The notes: generated from the sequence alone by a model not told the origin. Shown: positions 43,835 through 52,845, numbered from the stretch's first letter. The stretch is 64,000 nucleotides of DNA from Rhodococcus sp. IEGM 1381 (GCF_030056795.1 NZ_JASHKQ010000001.1:1612001-1676000); one strand, 5' to 3'. A program made the numbers and translations.

Positions 43835-44500
43835 TCAGGCTGAGATCAGAGCGCGCACGCGCTCGGGATCGAGTGCATCGACGGTGTCGGTAGCCGAGCC
43901 GAACTCGGTGCCTGCAGTGTTCTCGTTCGGGAATGCGACGCACGTGATGCCTGCGGCCGCTGCTGCTGCCGCGCCGCCGGCGTTGTCCTCTATGGCCACA
44001 CTGTCGGATGCGTTCTCGCCCAAAGTTTTCAAAGCGAACTCGTAGGACGCGGGGTCGGGCTTGCCTGCGTCCACCGAGGATGCGTCGACGATGACGTCGA
44101 ACGAATCGGCGGTCAGTTCCGGGCTCAGGGCCGCCAGCAATGCGTCGATGTTGTCGCGGGACGTGGTGGTCACGAAGCCCACCTTCACACCGTTCGCCTT
44201 GGCGGAGTCGATGGTATCGGCAACGCCGGGGCGCGTTTTCACGTCGGATTCGCCGATCAACCGTTGGAAGATCTCCGATTTGGTGGCGTGAACCGCGGCG
44301 GCGTCGACCTCGGTGCCTGTATCGGATGCGTACTCGCTGATCCGGTCGGCACCACCGTTCGACCCGAGCATGGAGCGGTAGTCCTCACGAGACCAGTTCC
44401 AGTTCAGATCGTGGGCTGCGAAGGCCTCGTTGAACGAGCGACGTTGCAGTTCGGACGTGTCGACGAGCGTGCTGATCGAGCCGAACAGAATTGCGGACAT
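43835..44500 (-). CDS. HAD-fold (CbbY-like) protein lacking the nucleophile aspartate, first gene of the MAA operon
   Basis: A 221-residue HAD-IA protein. Where active phosphatases read FDxDGTLVDT, this protein reads [12 protein letters not shown]. The nucleophile Asp is Gly and the general acid/base Asp is Ile, confirmed by the codons TTC GGC TCG ATC AGC. The rest is intact: motif II FVTTTS, the Lys of [10 protein letters not shown] and motif [12 protein letters not shown]. It cannot use the normal phosphoaspartate mechanism. It starts the operon 25 bases ahead of MysA, so it may bind a sugar phosphate or act as a regulator or chaperone. Related FGSI-type HADs occur elsewhere, so this is probably a real subfamily. 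Confidence 0.85.
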   Translation of the reverse strand: MSAILFGSISTLVDTSELQRRSFNEAFAAHDLNWNWSREDYRSMLGSNGGADRISEYASDTGTEVDAAAVHATKSEIFQRLIGESDVKTRPGVADTIDSAKANGVKVGFVTTTSRDNIDALLAALSPELTADSFDVIVDASSVDAGKPDPASYEFALKTLGENASDSVAIEDNAGGAAAAAAAGITCVAFPNENTAGTEFGSATDTVDALDPERVRALISA

Positions 44501-44529
44501 GGGTGCCTTTCGGAGCGAGAGACGATGTC

Positions 44530-44585
44530 TCGCGCATGCGCGATGGGTGACTTGGTTCGGGGGGTATGCCCCATCGGCACCGAAC
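44530..44585. promoter_or_regulatory. Dyad-rich gap between the adenylate cyclase and the MAA operon
   Basis: In the 103-base gap there is a 14-base palindrome TCGCGCATGCGCGA (44530-44543) and a bulged hairpin whose outer arms are GTTCGG (44555-44560) and CCGAAC (44580-44585), with GGGG/CCCC inside. On the minus strand the hairpin follows the cyclase stop and could terminate it. The palindrome lies 30 bases before the HAD start and could be an operator. Confidence 0.4.
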
Positions 44586-44603
44586 GGGAAACCTTCGAAT
44601 TTT

Positions 44604-46127
44604 CTAGGGTGTGGCGGACTGCCGGCTGGGGTGAACGGGGGCGGCCAGAATCGTCGGTGCGGACCGTCCGCGCAGCGTCACGGACTCACGTGTTTTCCAG
44701 TGCTTCCTCTCGTCCGCGGTTGCGTGATCGAGCACGATCGACGAGGTGAGCACATCGATGTTCGGGTCGTCCTTCGCGAGATCGGTGAGCCGTGCCGCTT
44801 GATTCACGGTGTCGCCGATGACGGTGTACTCGAAGCGGGATTCGGCTCCGATGTTTCCTGCGATGACCGGCCCGTAGGTCACGCCGATGCCGATCTCGAC
44901 ACCACTGTCGGTGGCCAGGGCGGTGGCCAGAGTGCGCGCGGTCCGCAGCGCCGCGGTGGCCGGGTCCGGGTGATCGACCGGAGCGCCGAAGATCAACAGC
45001 GCGGCATCACCCTCGAACTTGTTGACGAAGCCGCCGTGTCGTTCGCCGTGCTCCACCACTACCGCGAAGAATCGATTGAGCAGATCGACCACTGTCTCCG
45101 CGGACTCTCGTTCGGCCATCGCCGTCGAACCCACGAGATCGATGAACAGCACCGCCACCGTCCGGTTCTCACCACCGAGGCGTGGAGCGCTCGCGAGCGC
45201 TCGCTGCGCCACATCCTGACCTACGTGGCGTCCGAACAGTGAGCGCAGGAGCTCGCGCTCGTCGAGGCCGACCACCATCTTGTTGAACCCGTTCTGCAGT
45301 CGGCCGATCTCGGAGGCGTCGTAGACGTCGACGCGGGTGCCGGTCGCACCGCCCTCGACGCGTTGCATGGCCGTGCTGACTTGCTGCAGCGGATCGGACA
45401 CCGATCGGCCGACCAAGAACATCCCGCCGAACCCGACAACGAGGGCGATCGCGGACAACGAGACCATCGCGGGCGACAGGTCGACGTCCGGGGGGATGAC
45501 GGTGTCGATCAGTCTCCCGAGTCCGATGAGCCCCACACCCAGGATGGGAATGGCCGTGCTCAGTACCCAGATGAGGACGACCCGCAATTTCACACCGAGA
45601 GCGACCGTATCGGTGACCTCACTGACCTCCATCACAGCTGCCGTGATCGGCCGAAGAGTTCGTTCGGCAACCAGATAACCCAGTGAGCAGGTCGCCAAGC
45701 CGCCGAAGCTGACGGCGATGGCCACGATGATCGACAGAGCGGCACCTGCCGACGCATTGACCGCCACGAACACTGCGACGCCGAGAGCCCACAGCAGAAC
45801 ATGGACGCCGAGTTGGCGAAGGGGCAGCCGGACGATGGCGATCGCGGTGTCGTCCGAAGGGGTGCCGCCGGTGTGCAGCCACCGCACCAACGGTGCCGCC
45901 ACCCGGAGTCCGAGCGCGATGCCGATACCGATCGCGACCGGTAAGTACACGAAGAACGCCAGGTAGTTGCGGTCGGACAGGATCTCCTCGGAGCCGACCG
46001 GCAACGGCAGGATGAAGCGGGCCAACACGAATACGATGACCGCCCCGATGGCGTTGGCCGACACCATGCCCGCCGCGTAGAGCCGCATCGGGGTGCGGTC
46101 GAGGGCGGACCGTAGAGCTGCGATCAC
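44604..46127 (-). CDS. Membrane adenylate/guanylate cyclase with HAMP domain
   Basis: A 507-residue class III cyclase of the mycobacterial Rv1318c/Rv3645 type. Six hydrophobic segments fill roughly residues 15-250, a HAMP domain follows (about 250-305), and the catalytic domain is C-terminal. Catalytic residues are intact: metal Asp in VLFIDLVGST and NKFEGDAALLIFG, the substrate-selecting Lys in NKFEGD and Asp in IGDTVNQAARL, and the transition-state Asn and Arg in NQAAR. The GTG at 46127 has AGAAGGAG upstream; the longer open frame to 47177 is antisense to the AurF-like gene. Confidence 0.88.
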   Translation of the reverse strand: MIAALRSALDRTPMRLYAAGMVSANAIGAVIVFVLARFILPLPVGSEEILSDRNYLAFFVYLPVAIGIGIALGLRVAAPLVRWLHTGGTPSDDTAIAIVRLPLRQLGVHVLLWALGVAVFVAVNASAGAALSIIVAIAVSFGGLATCSLGYLVAERTLRPITAAVMEVSEVTDTVALGVKLRVVLIWVLSTAIPILGVGLIGLGRLIDTVIPPDVDLSPAMVSLSAIALVVGFGGMFLVGRSVSDPLQQVSTAMQRVEGGATGTRVDVYDASEIGRLQNGFNKMVVGLDERELLRSLFGRHVGQDVAQRALASAPRLGGENRTVAVLFIDLVGSTAMAERESAETVVDLLNRFFAVVVEHGERHGGFVNKFEGDAALLIFGAPVDHPDPATAALRTARTLATALATDSGVEIGIGVTYGPVIAGNIGAESRFEYTVIGDTVNQAARLTDLAKDDPNIDVLTSSIVLDHATADERKHWKTRESVTLRGRSAPTILAAPVHPSRQSATP

Positions 46128-46280
46128 TGGTGCTCCTTCTGTCTCTGCACGCTCGAACTCTAGGTGCCCGGCGAAAAGAATCTGGGCGATTCTGCTCGAG
46201 TGACTATCTGTGTCTCCAAGTACCTGGTAATCTCCGTAACAGCTAATCACTCCTGTTCGACGATGAAAGGAACGACGGCG

Positions 46281-47186
46281 ATGACCAGCACACTCTCCAG
46301 GAACGACGTTCTCGAGCCCGAGGATGTTTCGGCGCGTTTGCTCGACTCCGCCGCCCAGCTCTCGTACGACCCGGCCGAGGAGGTCGACTGGGAGGCCGAT
46401 CTCGATCCCTCCCTCTACGGCCTCAACCCGGAGTGGAGCACCCTCTACGGCACGAAGTTGTGGGACGAGATGAGCGAGGAGCAGCGCATCACGCTCACTC
46501 GCCACGAGGTCTGCTCGATCATGAGCACCGGCATCTGGTTCGAGATGATTCTGCAGCAGATGGTTCTCCGCGATCAGTACTGCAAGGACTCCTCGAACTC
46601 TGACTTCCAGTTCGCGCTCACCGAGATCGCCGACGAATGCCGGCACTCGATCATGTTCGCCCGCGCCTGCCAGAAGATGGGCATCAAGGCGTACCTGCCG
46701 CGTCGATCGAGCATCGAGCTCGGCCGTGGCTTCAAGGCTCTCGCATCGGCCGAGGTGGCCTACGGCGGCATTCTCGTCGCCGAAGAAGTTCTCGACGTCA
46801 TGCAGCGCGACTGGATGCGCGGCGAGAACGTGTTGCCGCTTGTGCGCACCACCAGCAAGATCCATGTCGTCGAGGAATCGCGGCACATGACGTTCGCTCG
46901 TGCGCAGATGCGTGAAGACATCGCCGACAAGAGCCCGGCTCGGCGCAAGGCCAGCGCTCTCGTCGTCGCGATCGCCGCTCGCCTGATCGTGTCCAACATG
47001 GTCAACAAGGAGGTCTACGCAGCGGCGGGCCTCGATGTCGACCGCGCGATGAAGGAAGCGAAGAACAACGCTCACCATCACACGATGATGCGCACCTCGA
47101 GCGAGCATCTGATGGCGTTTCTTCTCGATTGCGGTTTGATCACCAAGCCGGCCGAGATGATCTACCGTCGTTTGCACATGCTCTGA
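46281..47186 (+). CDS. AurF-like diiron oxygenase
   Basis: A 301-residue ferritin-like non-heme diiron protein of the AurF (p-aminobenzoate N-oxygenase) family. Metal-ligand helices are visible as LTRHEVCSIMSTGIW, EIADECRHSIMFA, VAEEVLDVMQRDW and VVEESRHMTFARAQ. The ATG at 46281 has AAAGGA upstream. It is followed by FprB-like, 2Fe-2S reductase and desaturase genes on the same strand, so electrons probably reach it through these proteins. The oxidised substrate is unknown; a lipid or aryl amine is possible. Confidence 0.86.
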   Translation: MTSTLSRNDVLEPEDVSARLLDSAAQLSYDPAEEVDWEADLDPSLYGLNPEWSTLYGTKLWDEMSEEQRITLTRHEVCSIMSTGIWFEMILQQMVLRDQYCKDSSNSDFQFALTEIADECRHSIMFARACQKMGIKAYLPRRSSIELGRGFKALASAEVAYGGILVAEEVLDVMQRDWMRGENVLPLVRTTSKIHVVEESRHMTFARAQMREDIADKSPARRKASALVVAIAARLIVSNMVNKEVYAAAGLDVDRAMKEAKNNAHHHTMMRTSSEHLMAFLLDCGLITKPAEMIYRRLHML

Positions 47187-47224
47187 CCACTCTTTTCGAG
47201 GCCGTGAAGGACATCCGATAACCC

Positions 47225-48754
47225 ATGCCGTTCGCGATCACGCAGAACTGTTGCAACGACGCATCCTGCCTGTCGGTGTGCCCGGTCAATTGCATTCATC
47301 CGACGCCCGACGAGCCGGATTTCGGCAAGACCGAGCTGCTCTACATCGATCCGCGCTCGTGCATAGACTGCGGGGCGTGCGCGGACGCGTGCCCGGTGGA
47401 CGCGATCACACGCGTATCCCGCTTGACGCCGGATCAGCAGATATACGCAGACATCAATGCCGACTACTACCGCGACAAGCCTGCCGTAGCGGAGTGGGGT
47501 GAGCCCAGATTTCCGGTGTCGACGGTCAACGAACTGCCGCCCGTCAGCATCGCTATCGTCGGGACCGGACCGGCTGCCTGCTATACGGCGCAAGCCCTGT
47601 TGCGGGTGCCGGGCACCAGGATCACGTTCTACGACCGATTGCGCACTGCGGGTGGTCTCGCGCGCTACGGCGTCGCTCCCGATCACCTCGGCACCCGACG
47701 CATCAGCGAGCACTTCCGGGGGATATTCGCGCACCCTCGGGTGACGATGAAGCTCGGCGTCGAGGTCGGTAAGGACGTCGATCACGTCGAGTTGGCTCGA
47801 AAGTTCGACTCCGTCGTCTATGCCGTCGGTGCCGACAAGGACCGAGCGCTCGACATTCCCGGGATAGATCTCGACAATTCCGTCAGCGCGCGCACCCTCG
47901 TCGGCTGGTACACCGGTCATCCCGACGTCCCCGCCGACGCGATCGACCTCACCGGCGTCGACCGAGTGACCGTCATCGGAAACGGCAACGTCGCTCTCGA
48001 TGCGGCTCGCATCCTCACCGCAGACCCGGATCAGCTCGACGGGACCGAGATCGCCCCGCATGCACTGGCCGAACTGCGACGGAATCGGGTGCGCGAGGTC
48101 GTGGTCCTCGCTCGTCGTGGCCCGGAGTTCGCGGCCTTCACGCGTTCCGAGTGCAAGGCACTGGTCGATCGCCCGGGCGTGGACGTCGTGGTGGCAGGCC
48201 CGGACGGGATCGTCGACGCGATCGATCGACTCCCGCTCTCGGCATCGGCGTCTGCGCTGGCTGGAGCCCAGCGCGTCGATCTCGGCTCCAGTGCAGGAGT
48301 GGAGCCTGCGGAACGACCCGATAAAAACGATGGGCGTCGCATCGTCTTCGCGTTCGGGCGGGCACCATCTGCCCTGCACGGCAGCGGCTCGGTGGAGTCC
48401 ATCGAGGTGGGGGTGGGCGAACATGCGGTCCTTCTGTCGACGGAGCTGGTTCTGCTCGCAATCGGCTATCGCGGAACTCCGTCGCCGGGCGTCCCGTTCG
48501 ACGACATCACCGGCACCATTCGCAACGACGGCGGACGGATCACCGCTGCCGACGGCACTCCGGTTCCGGGCAGCTATGTGGTCGGATGGGCCAAACGGGG
48601 TGCCACGGGCGGTATCGGCGACAACAAGATCGACGCAGAGGAAACTGCCGAAGCCTTGCTCGCTGACGTCCCCACACGGGGCCCGGCGCGTCCGCTCGGC
48701 TGGTACGGCAAAGTGAGCGCCGCTCTCGGAGATCGCGTCTCGCGAGCGCGCTGA
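47225..48754 (+). CDS. fprB: Ferredoxin-fused NADP+ reductase, FprB-like
   Basis: A 509-residue fusion. Residues 1-65 are a bacterial ferredoxin with two cysteine clusters, CCNDASCLSVCPVNCIH and SCIDCGACADACPVDAI. The rest is an adrenodoxin-reductase-like FAD/NADP protein (SIAIVGTGPAACYTAQALL; RVTVIGNGNVALDAARIL; GYVVGWAKRGATGGIG-like end near residue 455). It passes electrons between NADPH and an iron-sulphur centre, as in mycobacterial FprB. It starts 38 bases after the AurF-like gene and probably supplies it. Confidence 0.9.
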   Translation: MPFAITQNCCNDASCLSVCPVNCIHPTPDEPDFGKTELLYIDPRSCIDCGACADACPVDAITRVSRLTPDQQIYADINADYYRDKPAVAEWGEPRFPVSTVNELPPVSIAIVGTGPAACYTAQALLRVPGTRITFYDRLRTAGGLARYGVAPDHLGTRRISEHFRGIFAHPRVTMKLGVEVGKDVDHVELARKFDSVVYAVGADKDRALDIPGIDLDNSVSARTLVGWYTGHPDVPADAIDLTGVDRVTVIGNGNVALDAARILTADPDQLDGTEIAPHALAELRRNRVREVVVLARRGPEFAAFTRSECKALVDRPGVDVVVAGPDGIVDAIDRLPLSASASALAGAQRVDLGSSAGVEPAERPDKNDGRRIVFAFGRAPSALHGSGSVESIEVGVGEHAVLLSTELVLLAIGYRGTPSPGVPFDDITGTIRNDGGRITAADGTPVPGSYVVGWAKRGATGGIGDNKIDAEETAEALLADVPTRGPARPLGWYGKVSAALGDRVSRAR

Positions 48755-48846
48755 CCGGCGCTAACTCCCTGTTCTGTTCACTTTGTGTAGCAGTCTGATT
48801 CGAGTCTGCGCGATTCGTACGCACGGCGAGCTTCTTGGAGTTACCG

Positions 48847-49950
48847 TTGAGTATGGCTGAACGGGGGGCCAAGCCCCAGGTTTCTTTTGTAAGACGGACG
48901 ATGCTGCGTGCAGTCCGATCATTGTTCAATCCGCTCCGTCCTGACGACTACCTGTCGATGATCAATCCGCTGTGGACAACCCAGGAACTTCGGGGCAAGG
49001 TCGAGCGGGTGACTCCGGAGGGATCGGAGGCCGTCTCGGTCTACATTCGCCCCGGGTTCGAGTGGGCCGGTCACACACCCGGGCAATATGTGCGACTCGG
49101 TGTGCTGATCGACGGCCGCTACCACTGGCGGGCGTATTCGCTCACCTCCGATCCCGATCCGGTGGACGGGTTGGTGAGTGTCAGTCCCAAGCTGGTGCCC
49201 TCGGGAACGGTCTCGCCCTATCTGGTGGGGTCCATCCGGACGGGTGACATCGTCCGGCTCAGCGAGGTGGAGGGCGAGTTCACAATTCCCAGCCCGGTTC
49301 CGGACAAAATGGTCTTCATCAGCGCCGGGAGTGGCATCACGCCCATCATCAGCATGTTGCGCGCGCTCGACCACCACGATCAGGTGCGCGACGCGGTCGT
49401 GGTGCACTCGGTGCACAACCGTGAACAGTTGATGTTCGCGGACACGCTCGAGGAATTGGAAGCCAAGCACGACGGGCTGACGGTGAAGCTACGCATCACC
49501 AGTGACGAAGGTCGGATGAAGGCGTCGGAACTGGACGAATTGGTACCGGATTGGCGTGATCGCGAAGCGTTCTGCTCCGGCCCGGGCGAACATCTGGACG
49601 ATCTGCGTTCGTACTGGAAAGACCAGGGCGACTACGGCAAGTTTCACCACGAGAGTTTCCAGCCCGTCATCGGCGGCGGAGACGATGCAGGTGAAGGCGG
49701 CGTCGTCAAGTTCCTGAACAGCAAGAAGGACGTCGAATGCGACGGTGGCACAACGATTCTCGCAGCAGGTGAGGATGCCGGACTTGACCTGACGTTCGGT
49801 TGTCGCATCGGCATCTGTCATACCTGTGTAGGTACTCTGAAAAAGGGGCGTTTACGTGACCTACGTAACGGGGATATCTCCGAACCTACGGGGCAAGCAG
49901 TGAGAATCTGTGTCAACACCGCTGAGGGCGACATCGAAATCGAACTCTGA
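48847..49950 (+). CDS. FAD/2Fe-2S oxidoreductase, electron donor for the desaturase (Rv3230c-like)
   Basis: A 367-residue ferredoxin reductase with an FAD domain (HWRAYSLTSDP), a nicotinamide domain (MVFISAGSGITPIISMLRAL) and a C-terminal plant-type 2Fe-2S domain (FGCRIGICHTCVGTLKKG, then RICVN). This is the layout of the mycobacterial Rv3230c protein that serves DesA3. I chose the TTG at 48847 because TTGGAG lies six bases ahead; an ATG at 48853 is the alternative. It is separated from the desaturase by 26 bases. Confidence 0.9.
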   Translation: MSMAERGAKPQVSFVRRTMLRAVRSLFNPLRPDDYLSMINPLWTTQELRGKVERVTPEGSEAVSVYIRPGFEWAGHTPGQYVRLGVLIDGRYHWRAYSLTSDPDPVDGLVSVSPKLVPSGTVSPYLVGSIRTGDIVRLSEVEGEFTIPSPVPDKMVFISAGSGITPIISMLRALDHHDQVRDAVVVHSVHNREQLMFADTLEELEAKHDGLTVKLRITSDEGRMKASELDELVPDWRDREAFCSGPGEHLDDLRSYWKDQGDYGKFHHESFQPVIGGGDDAGEGGVVKFLNSKKDVECDGGTTILAAGEDAGLDLTFGCRIGICHTCVGTLKKGRLRDLRNGDISEPTGQAVRICVNTAEGDIEIEL

Positions 49951-49976
49951 TCAACAGGATCGAACAGGGGAATTCT

Positions 49977-51419
49977 ATGACGATCGACGAAACGACCAGG
50001 CACGCAACCGACACTGGGGAGCCGGTGAATCCACTGGCACACCTCAGCGAAGAGACCATCGCCGAACTCGCGAAGGAGTTCGACGCCATTCACGACGAGG
50101 TGTACGCCAGCCTCGGTGAAAAGGACCGCAAGTACATCACTTCGGTGATCGCCGCCCAGCGCCAACTGCTGGTCGCGGGACGAGTGCTGTTGCTCGGATC
50201 CACCAGCAAGCCCGCTTGGCTGGCCGGCACCGCCTGCCTCGGAATCGCGAAGATTCTCGAGAACATGGAAATCGGCCACAACGTCATGCACGGGCAGTGG
50301 GACTGGATGAACGATCCGGAGATCCACTCGTCGGTGTGGGATTGGGATACGGCCTCCACCGCGCAATCGTGGAAGCACTCGCACAACTACGTGCACCACA
50401 CGTACACCAATATCCGCGGTGTCGACAAGGACCTCGGCTACGAGATCATGCGCATCGACCCACGTCAGAAGTGGAGCCCCGTCTACCTGGCCCAGCCGGT
50501 GTACAACCTGCTGCTGATGGCCTTCTTCGAGTGGGGCGTGGCCCTGCACGATCTCGACATCGATGCTATCCGTCGCGGCGAGAAGCCGGTCAAGGATCTC
50601 GTCGAGGACCTCAAGGGCATCGGCGTCAAGGCACGCAAGCAGTTCGTCAAGGACTACGTCGGCTGGCCCCTGATCAGTGCCGGTGCGTTCGCGTTGGCAC
50701 AGCTGGCGTCGGGTGGTCGTTTGCCGGAAAGCAAGAGGTCTCGTCTGGCGTCCAAGCTGCGTGGGTCGGCTCGGTTCGGCAAGAACCGTAAGACCGCAGC
50801 GTTGATGGATTCACGCCTCAGTGGTGTCGAGAGCACGTTCCTCTCGACGGTGGCCGCCAACTTCACCGCGAACATCATTCGCAACGTCTGGTCGAACGCA
50901 ATCATCTTCTGCGGTCACTTCCCGGATCAGGCATACACGTTCAGCCAGAAAGAGGTGGAGAACGAGACCCGTGGCGGTTGGTACGTGCGTCAGCTGGTCG
51001 GTGCCGCCAACATCGACGGCGGACCGTTGTTCCACCTGATGAGCGGCAACCTGAGCTACCAGGTGGAACACCACCTGTACCCGGATATGCCCAGCACTCG
51101 GTACTCGGACGTCGCGCCGAAGATCAAGGACATCTGCGAGCGCTACGAATTGCCGTACAACACCGGACCGTTCTTTCAGCAGTGGGGCATGGTCCAGCGG
51201 ACCATCGCAAGGCTGGCGTTCCCGGGCGGCAAGATTCGGCCGAAGCCGGGCCCCTACCGTCCCGAGGAGAGCTGGCGTCGCAAGTTCGCCGAGGGTGCCA
51301 CCAAGGACAGCGAGGCCGCGAAGACGCGTGGTCGCGTCCCCGCCGGCCACCCTGCGGCTGGACCGGAGCACAACTCCGGTGGCGTCGATGTTCAGCCGCC
51401 GCCCCGTGGCGACGACTGA
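49977..51419 (+). CDS. Membrane fatty acyl desaturase, DesA3-like
   Basis: A 480-residue membrane desaturase with the three histidine boxes: GHNVMHGQWDW, HSHNYVHHTYTN and YQVEHHLYPD. In mycobacteria DesA3 makes oleoyl-CoA from stearoyl-CoA with its reductase partner, and the same gene pair is present here. The last 90 residues form a charged, soluble tail (RPEESWRRKFAEGATKDSE) that makes it longer than the mycobacterial protein. AGGGGA precedes the ATG. A strong hairpin ends the unit. Confidence 0.91.
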   Translation: MTIDETTRHATDTGEPVNPLAHLSEETIAELAKEFDAIHDEVYASLGEKDRKYITSVIAAQRQLLVAGRVLLLGSTSKPAWLAGTACLGIAKILENMEIGHNVMHGQWDWMNDPEIHSSVWDWDTASTAQSWKHSHNYVHHTYTNIRGVDKDLGYEIMRIDPRQKWSPVYLAQPVYNLLLMAFFEWGVALHDLDIDAIRRGEKPVKDLVEDLKGIGVKARKQFVKDYVGWPLISAGAFALAQLASGGRLPESKRSRLASKLRGSARFGKNRKTAALMDSRLSGVESTFLSTVAANFTANIIRNVWSNAIIFCGHFPDQAYTFSQKEVENETRGGWYVRQLVGAANIDGGPLFHLMSGNLSYQVEHHLYPDMPSTRYSDVAPKIKDICERYELPYNTGPFFQQWGMVQRTIARLAFPGGKIRPKPGPYRPEESWRRKFAEGATKDSEAAKTRGRVPAGHPAAGPEHNSGGVDVQPPPRGDD

Positions 51420-51443
51420 GTTCTACCCCGCACACAGCTGACA

Positions 51444-51482
51444 AGAACCGCGGCCACCCGACTTCCGGGTGGCCGCGGTTCT
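51444..51482. terminator. Bidirectional hairpin terminator
   Basis: Perfect 17-base arms (51444-51460 and 51466-51482) flank the loop ACTTC. It lies between the desaturase stop (51419) and the 3' end of the minus-strand transporter pseudogene (51494), serving both directions. Confidence 0.85.
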
Positions 51483-51493
51483 GTGTGTCCGGT

Positions 51494-52845
51494 TCACGTC
51501 ATGTCGACATCCTTGGTTTCGATCAGTCTCTTGGTGCAGACCAGACTCAGTACCGACAGCAGGGCCAGCATGACGCCGATCGAGATGCTGCCGAACGCGG
51601 CCGTGAGCGGTGCGGCAAGCATCGGCGGAATCGCGCCACCGAGAACTCCGGCGAGGTTATAACCCAAACCTGCTCCGGTGTAACGGAAACGAGTCTGGAA
51701 CAGCTCCGAGAGGAGAGCGCCGGTCGGTCCGTAGGCAACGCCGAAGATCGCCAGCGTCACGCACATACCGATCACGAATGCTTCCGGTGAGCCCGTGTCG
51801 AGCAACGGGAACAGTGCTATCGATCATGGCACCGCGACGATGCACGCCGCCATGATCACTCGCCGCCGGCCGACGCGGTCGGAGTAGGTCGCCGAGACCG
51901 CGATCGCGATTCCGAAGATCACCGCAGCGCCTATCCCGGCGACCAAAACGAACGGGCGGTCGAACCCGAGGGTCTTGGTGCCGTAGCTCGTCAGGTACGC
52001 GGTCCCATGTAGAAGAAGGCGAAGAGGGACGCCAATGCGCCTGCAGCGGTGATGATTTCGCGTCTCTGGATACGCCACGCGTCGAAGATCGGCAGCTTGG
52101 TCGGTGCCGAGTTGGCCGGAGCTTGCTCCTCGGCGAGCTTGTTGGCCCGAAAGACCGGGGTCTCCTCGATGGCCAGCCGCATGTACAGGCCGATGAGGAC
52201 CAGGACGGCGCTGAGCAGGAACGGGATTCGCCAACCGTAGTTCAGAAATGTCTCGTTGGTATCGCCCAGCAGCAGTCCCGTCGCCAGGAACGTTGCGCTC
52301 GAGAAGATGAAGGCCGCGGACGGACCCAGCTGGGGGAACATCGCATAGAAGCCGCGTTTACCGCGAGGTGCGTACTCGGCCGTGAGCAGCGTCGCGCCGG
52401 CCCACTCGCCGCCGACGGCAAACCCTTGCCCGAACCTGAGCAGCACCAGGATGATCGGAGCAGCCACGCCGATGGTTTCGGCACCAGGCAGCAGACCGAT
52501 GGCGAACGTGGATACTCCCATCAGCAGCAGCGTCGAGATCAACGTCTTCTTACGACCGATGCGGTCGCCGAAGTGTCCGAACAGCACCGCACCGACGGGC
52601 CTGGCGATGAACGCGACGGCGAACGTCGCGAACGAGGCCACGGTGCCGGCCGTGTTGCCGAGCGCTGGGAAGAAGATGGTCGGAAAGACCAACGCGGCAG
52701 CGGTTCCGTAGATGAAGAAGTCGTAGAACTCGATCGTCGTACCGATGCCACTGGCGACGGCGACCCGTCGAACACTGGTCTTGGCCTGCACCGGCGGCCG
52801 CGTCGATGCGGACACACCCGGGTCGTCGGGTGAGACAGTGGTCAT
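51494..52845 (-). pseudogene. MFS transporter (metabolite:H+ symporter type), broken by frameshift and stop
   Basis: The sequence encodes a 450-residue MHS-type major facilitator in three pieces. The first frame from 52845 (MTTVSPDDPG...) carries GHFGDRIGRKKTLISTLLLM and runs to LFAFFYMGPRT, then stops near 51991. Coding resumes in the next frame as TAYLTSYGTKTLGF, which a one-base deletion near 52000 explains; 1352 bases plus one divides exactly into 451 codons. The second piece ends at an in-frame TGA (51826-51824) where a C-to-T change on the plus strand would turn TGG into TGA. The same frame then continues as LFPLLDTGSPEAFVIGM to the end. Sequencing error could explain one lesion, less easily both. 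Confidence 0.82.

Larger units (their letters stand above)
37971..44500 (-). other. Mycosporine-like amino acid (MAA) biosynthetic operon
   Basis: Seven minus-strand genes in transcription order: HAD-fold protein, sugar-phosphate cyclase (MysA), O-methyltransferase (MysB), ATP-grasp (MysC), D-Ala-D-Ala-ligase-like enzyme (MysD), TauD-type dioxygenase, YoaK membrane protein. From MysA to the dioxygenase every junction is a 1- to 4-base overlap (GTGA, ATGA, TGATG, ATGA), so the five are one translational unit. The MysA-D set and order are those known for MAA synthesis in cyanobacteria and in Actinosynnema/Pseudonocardia. The core makes 4-deoxygadusol from sedoheptulose 7-phosphate, then mycosporine-glycine, then a disubstituted imino-MAA. 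The dioxygenase, HAD and YoaK genes are additions whose roles are inferred. Confidence 0.88.

Noticed and set aside
46128-47177. N-terminal extension of the adenylate cyclase frame to 857 residues
   Set aside because: It is antisense to the AurF-like diiron gene and lacks family features. The GTG at 46127 has a strong ribosome site.
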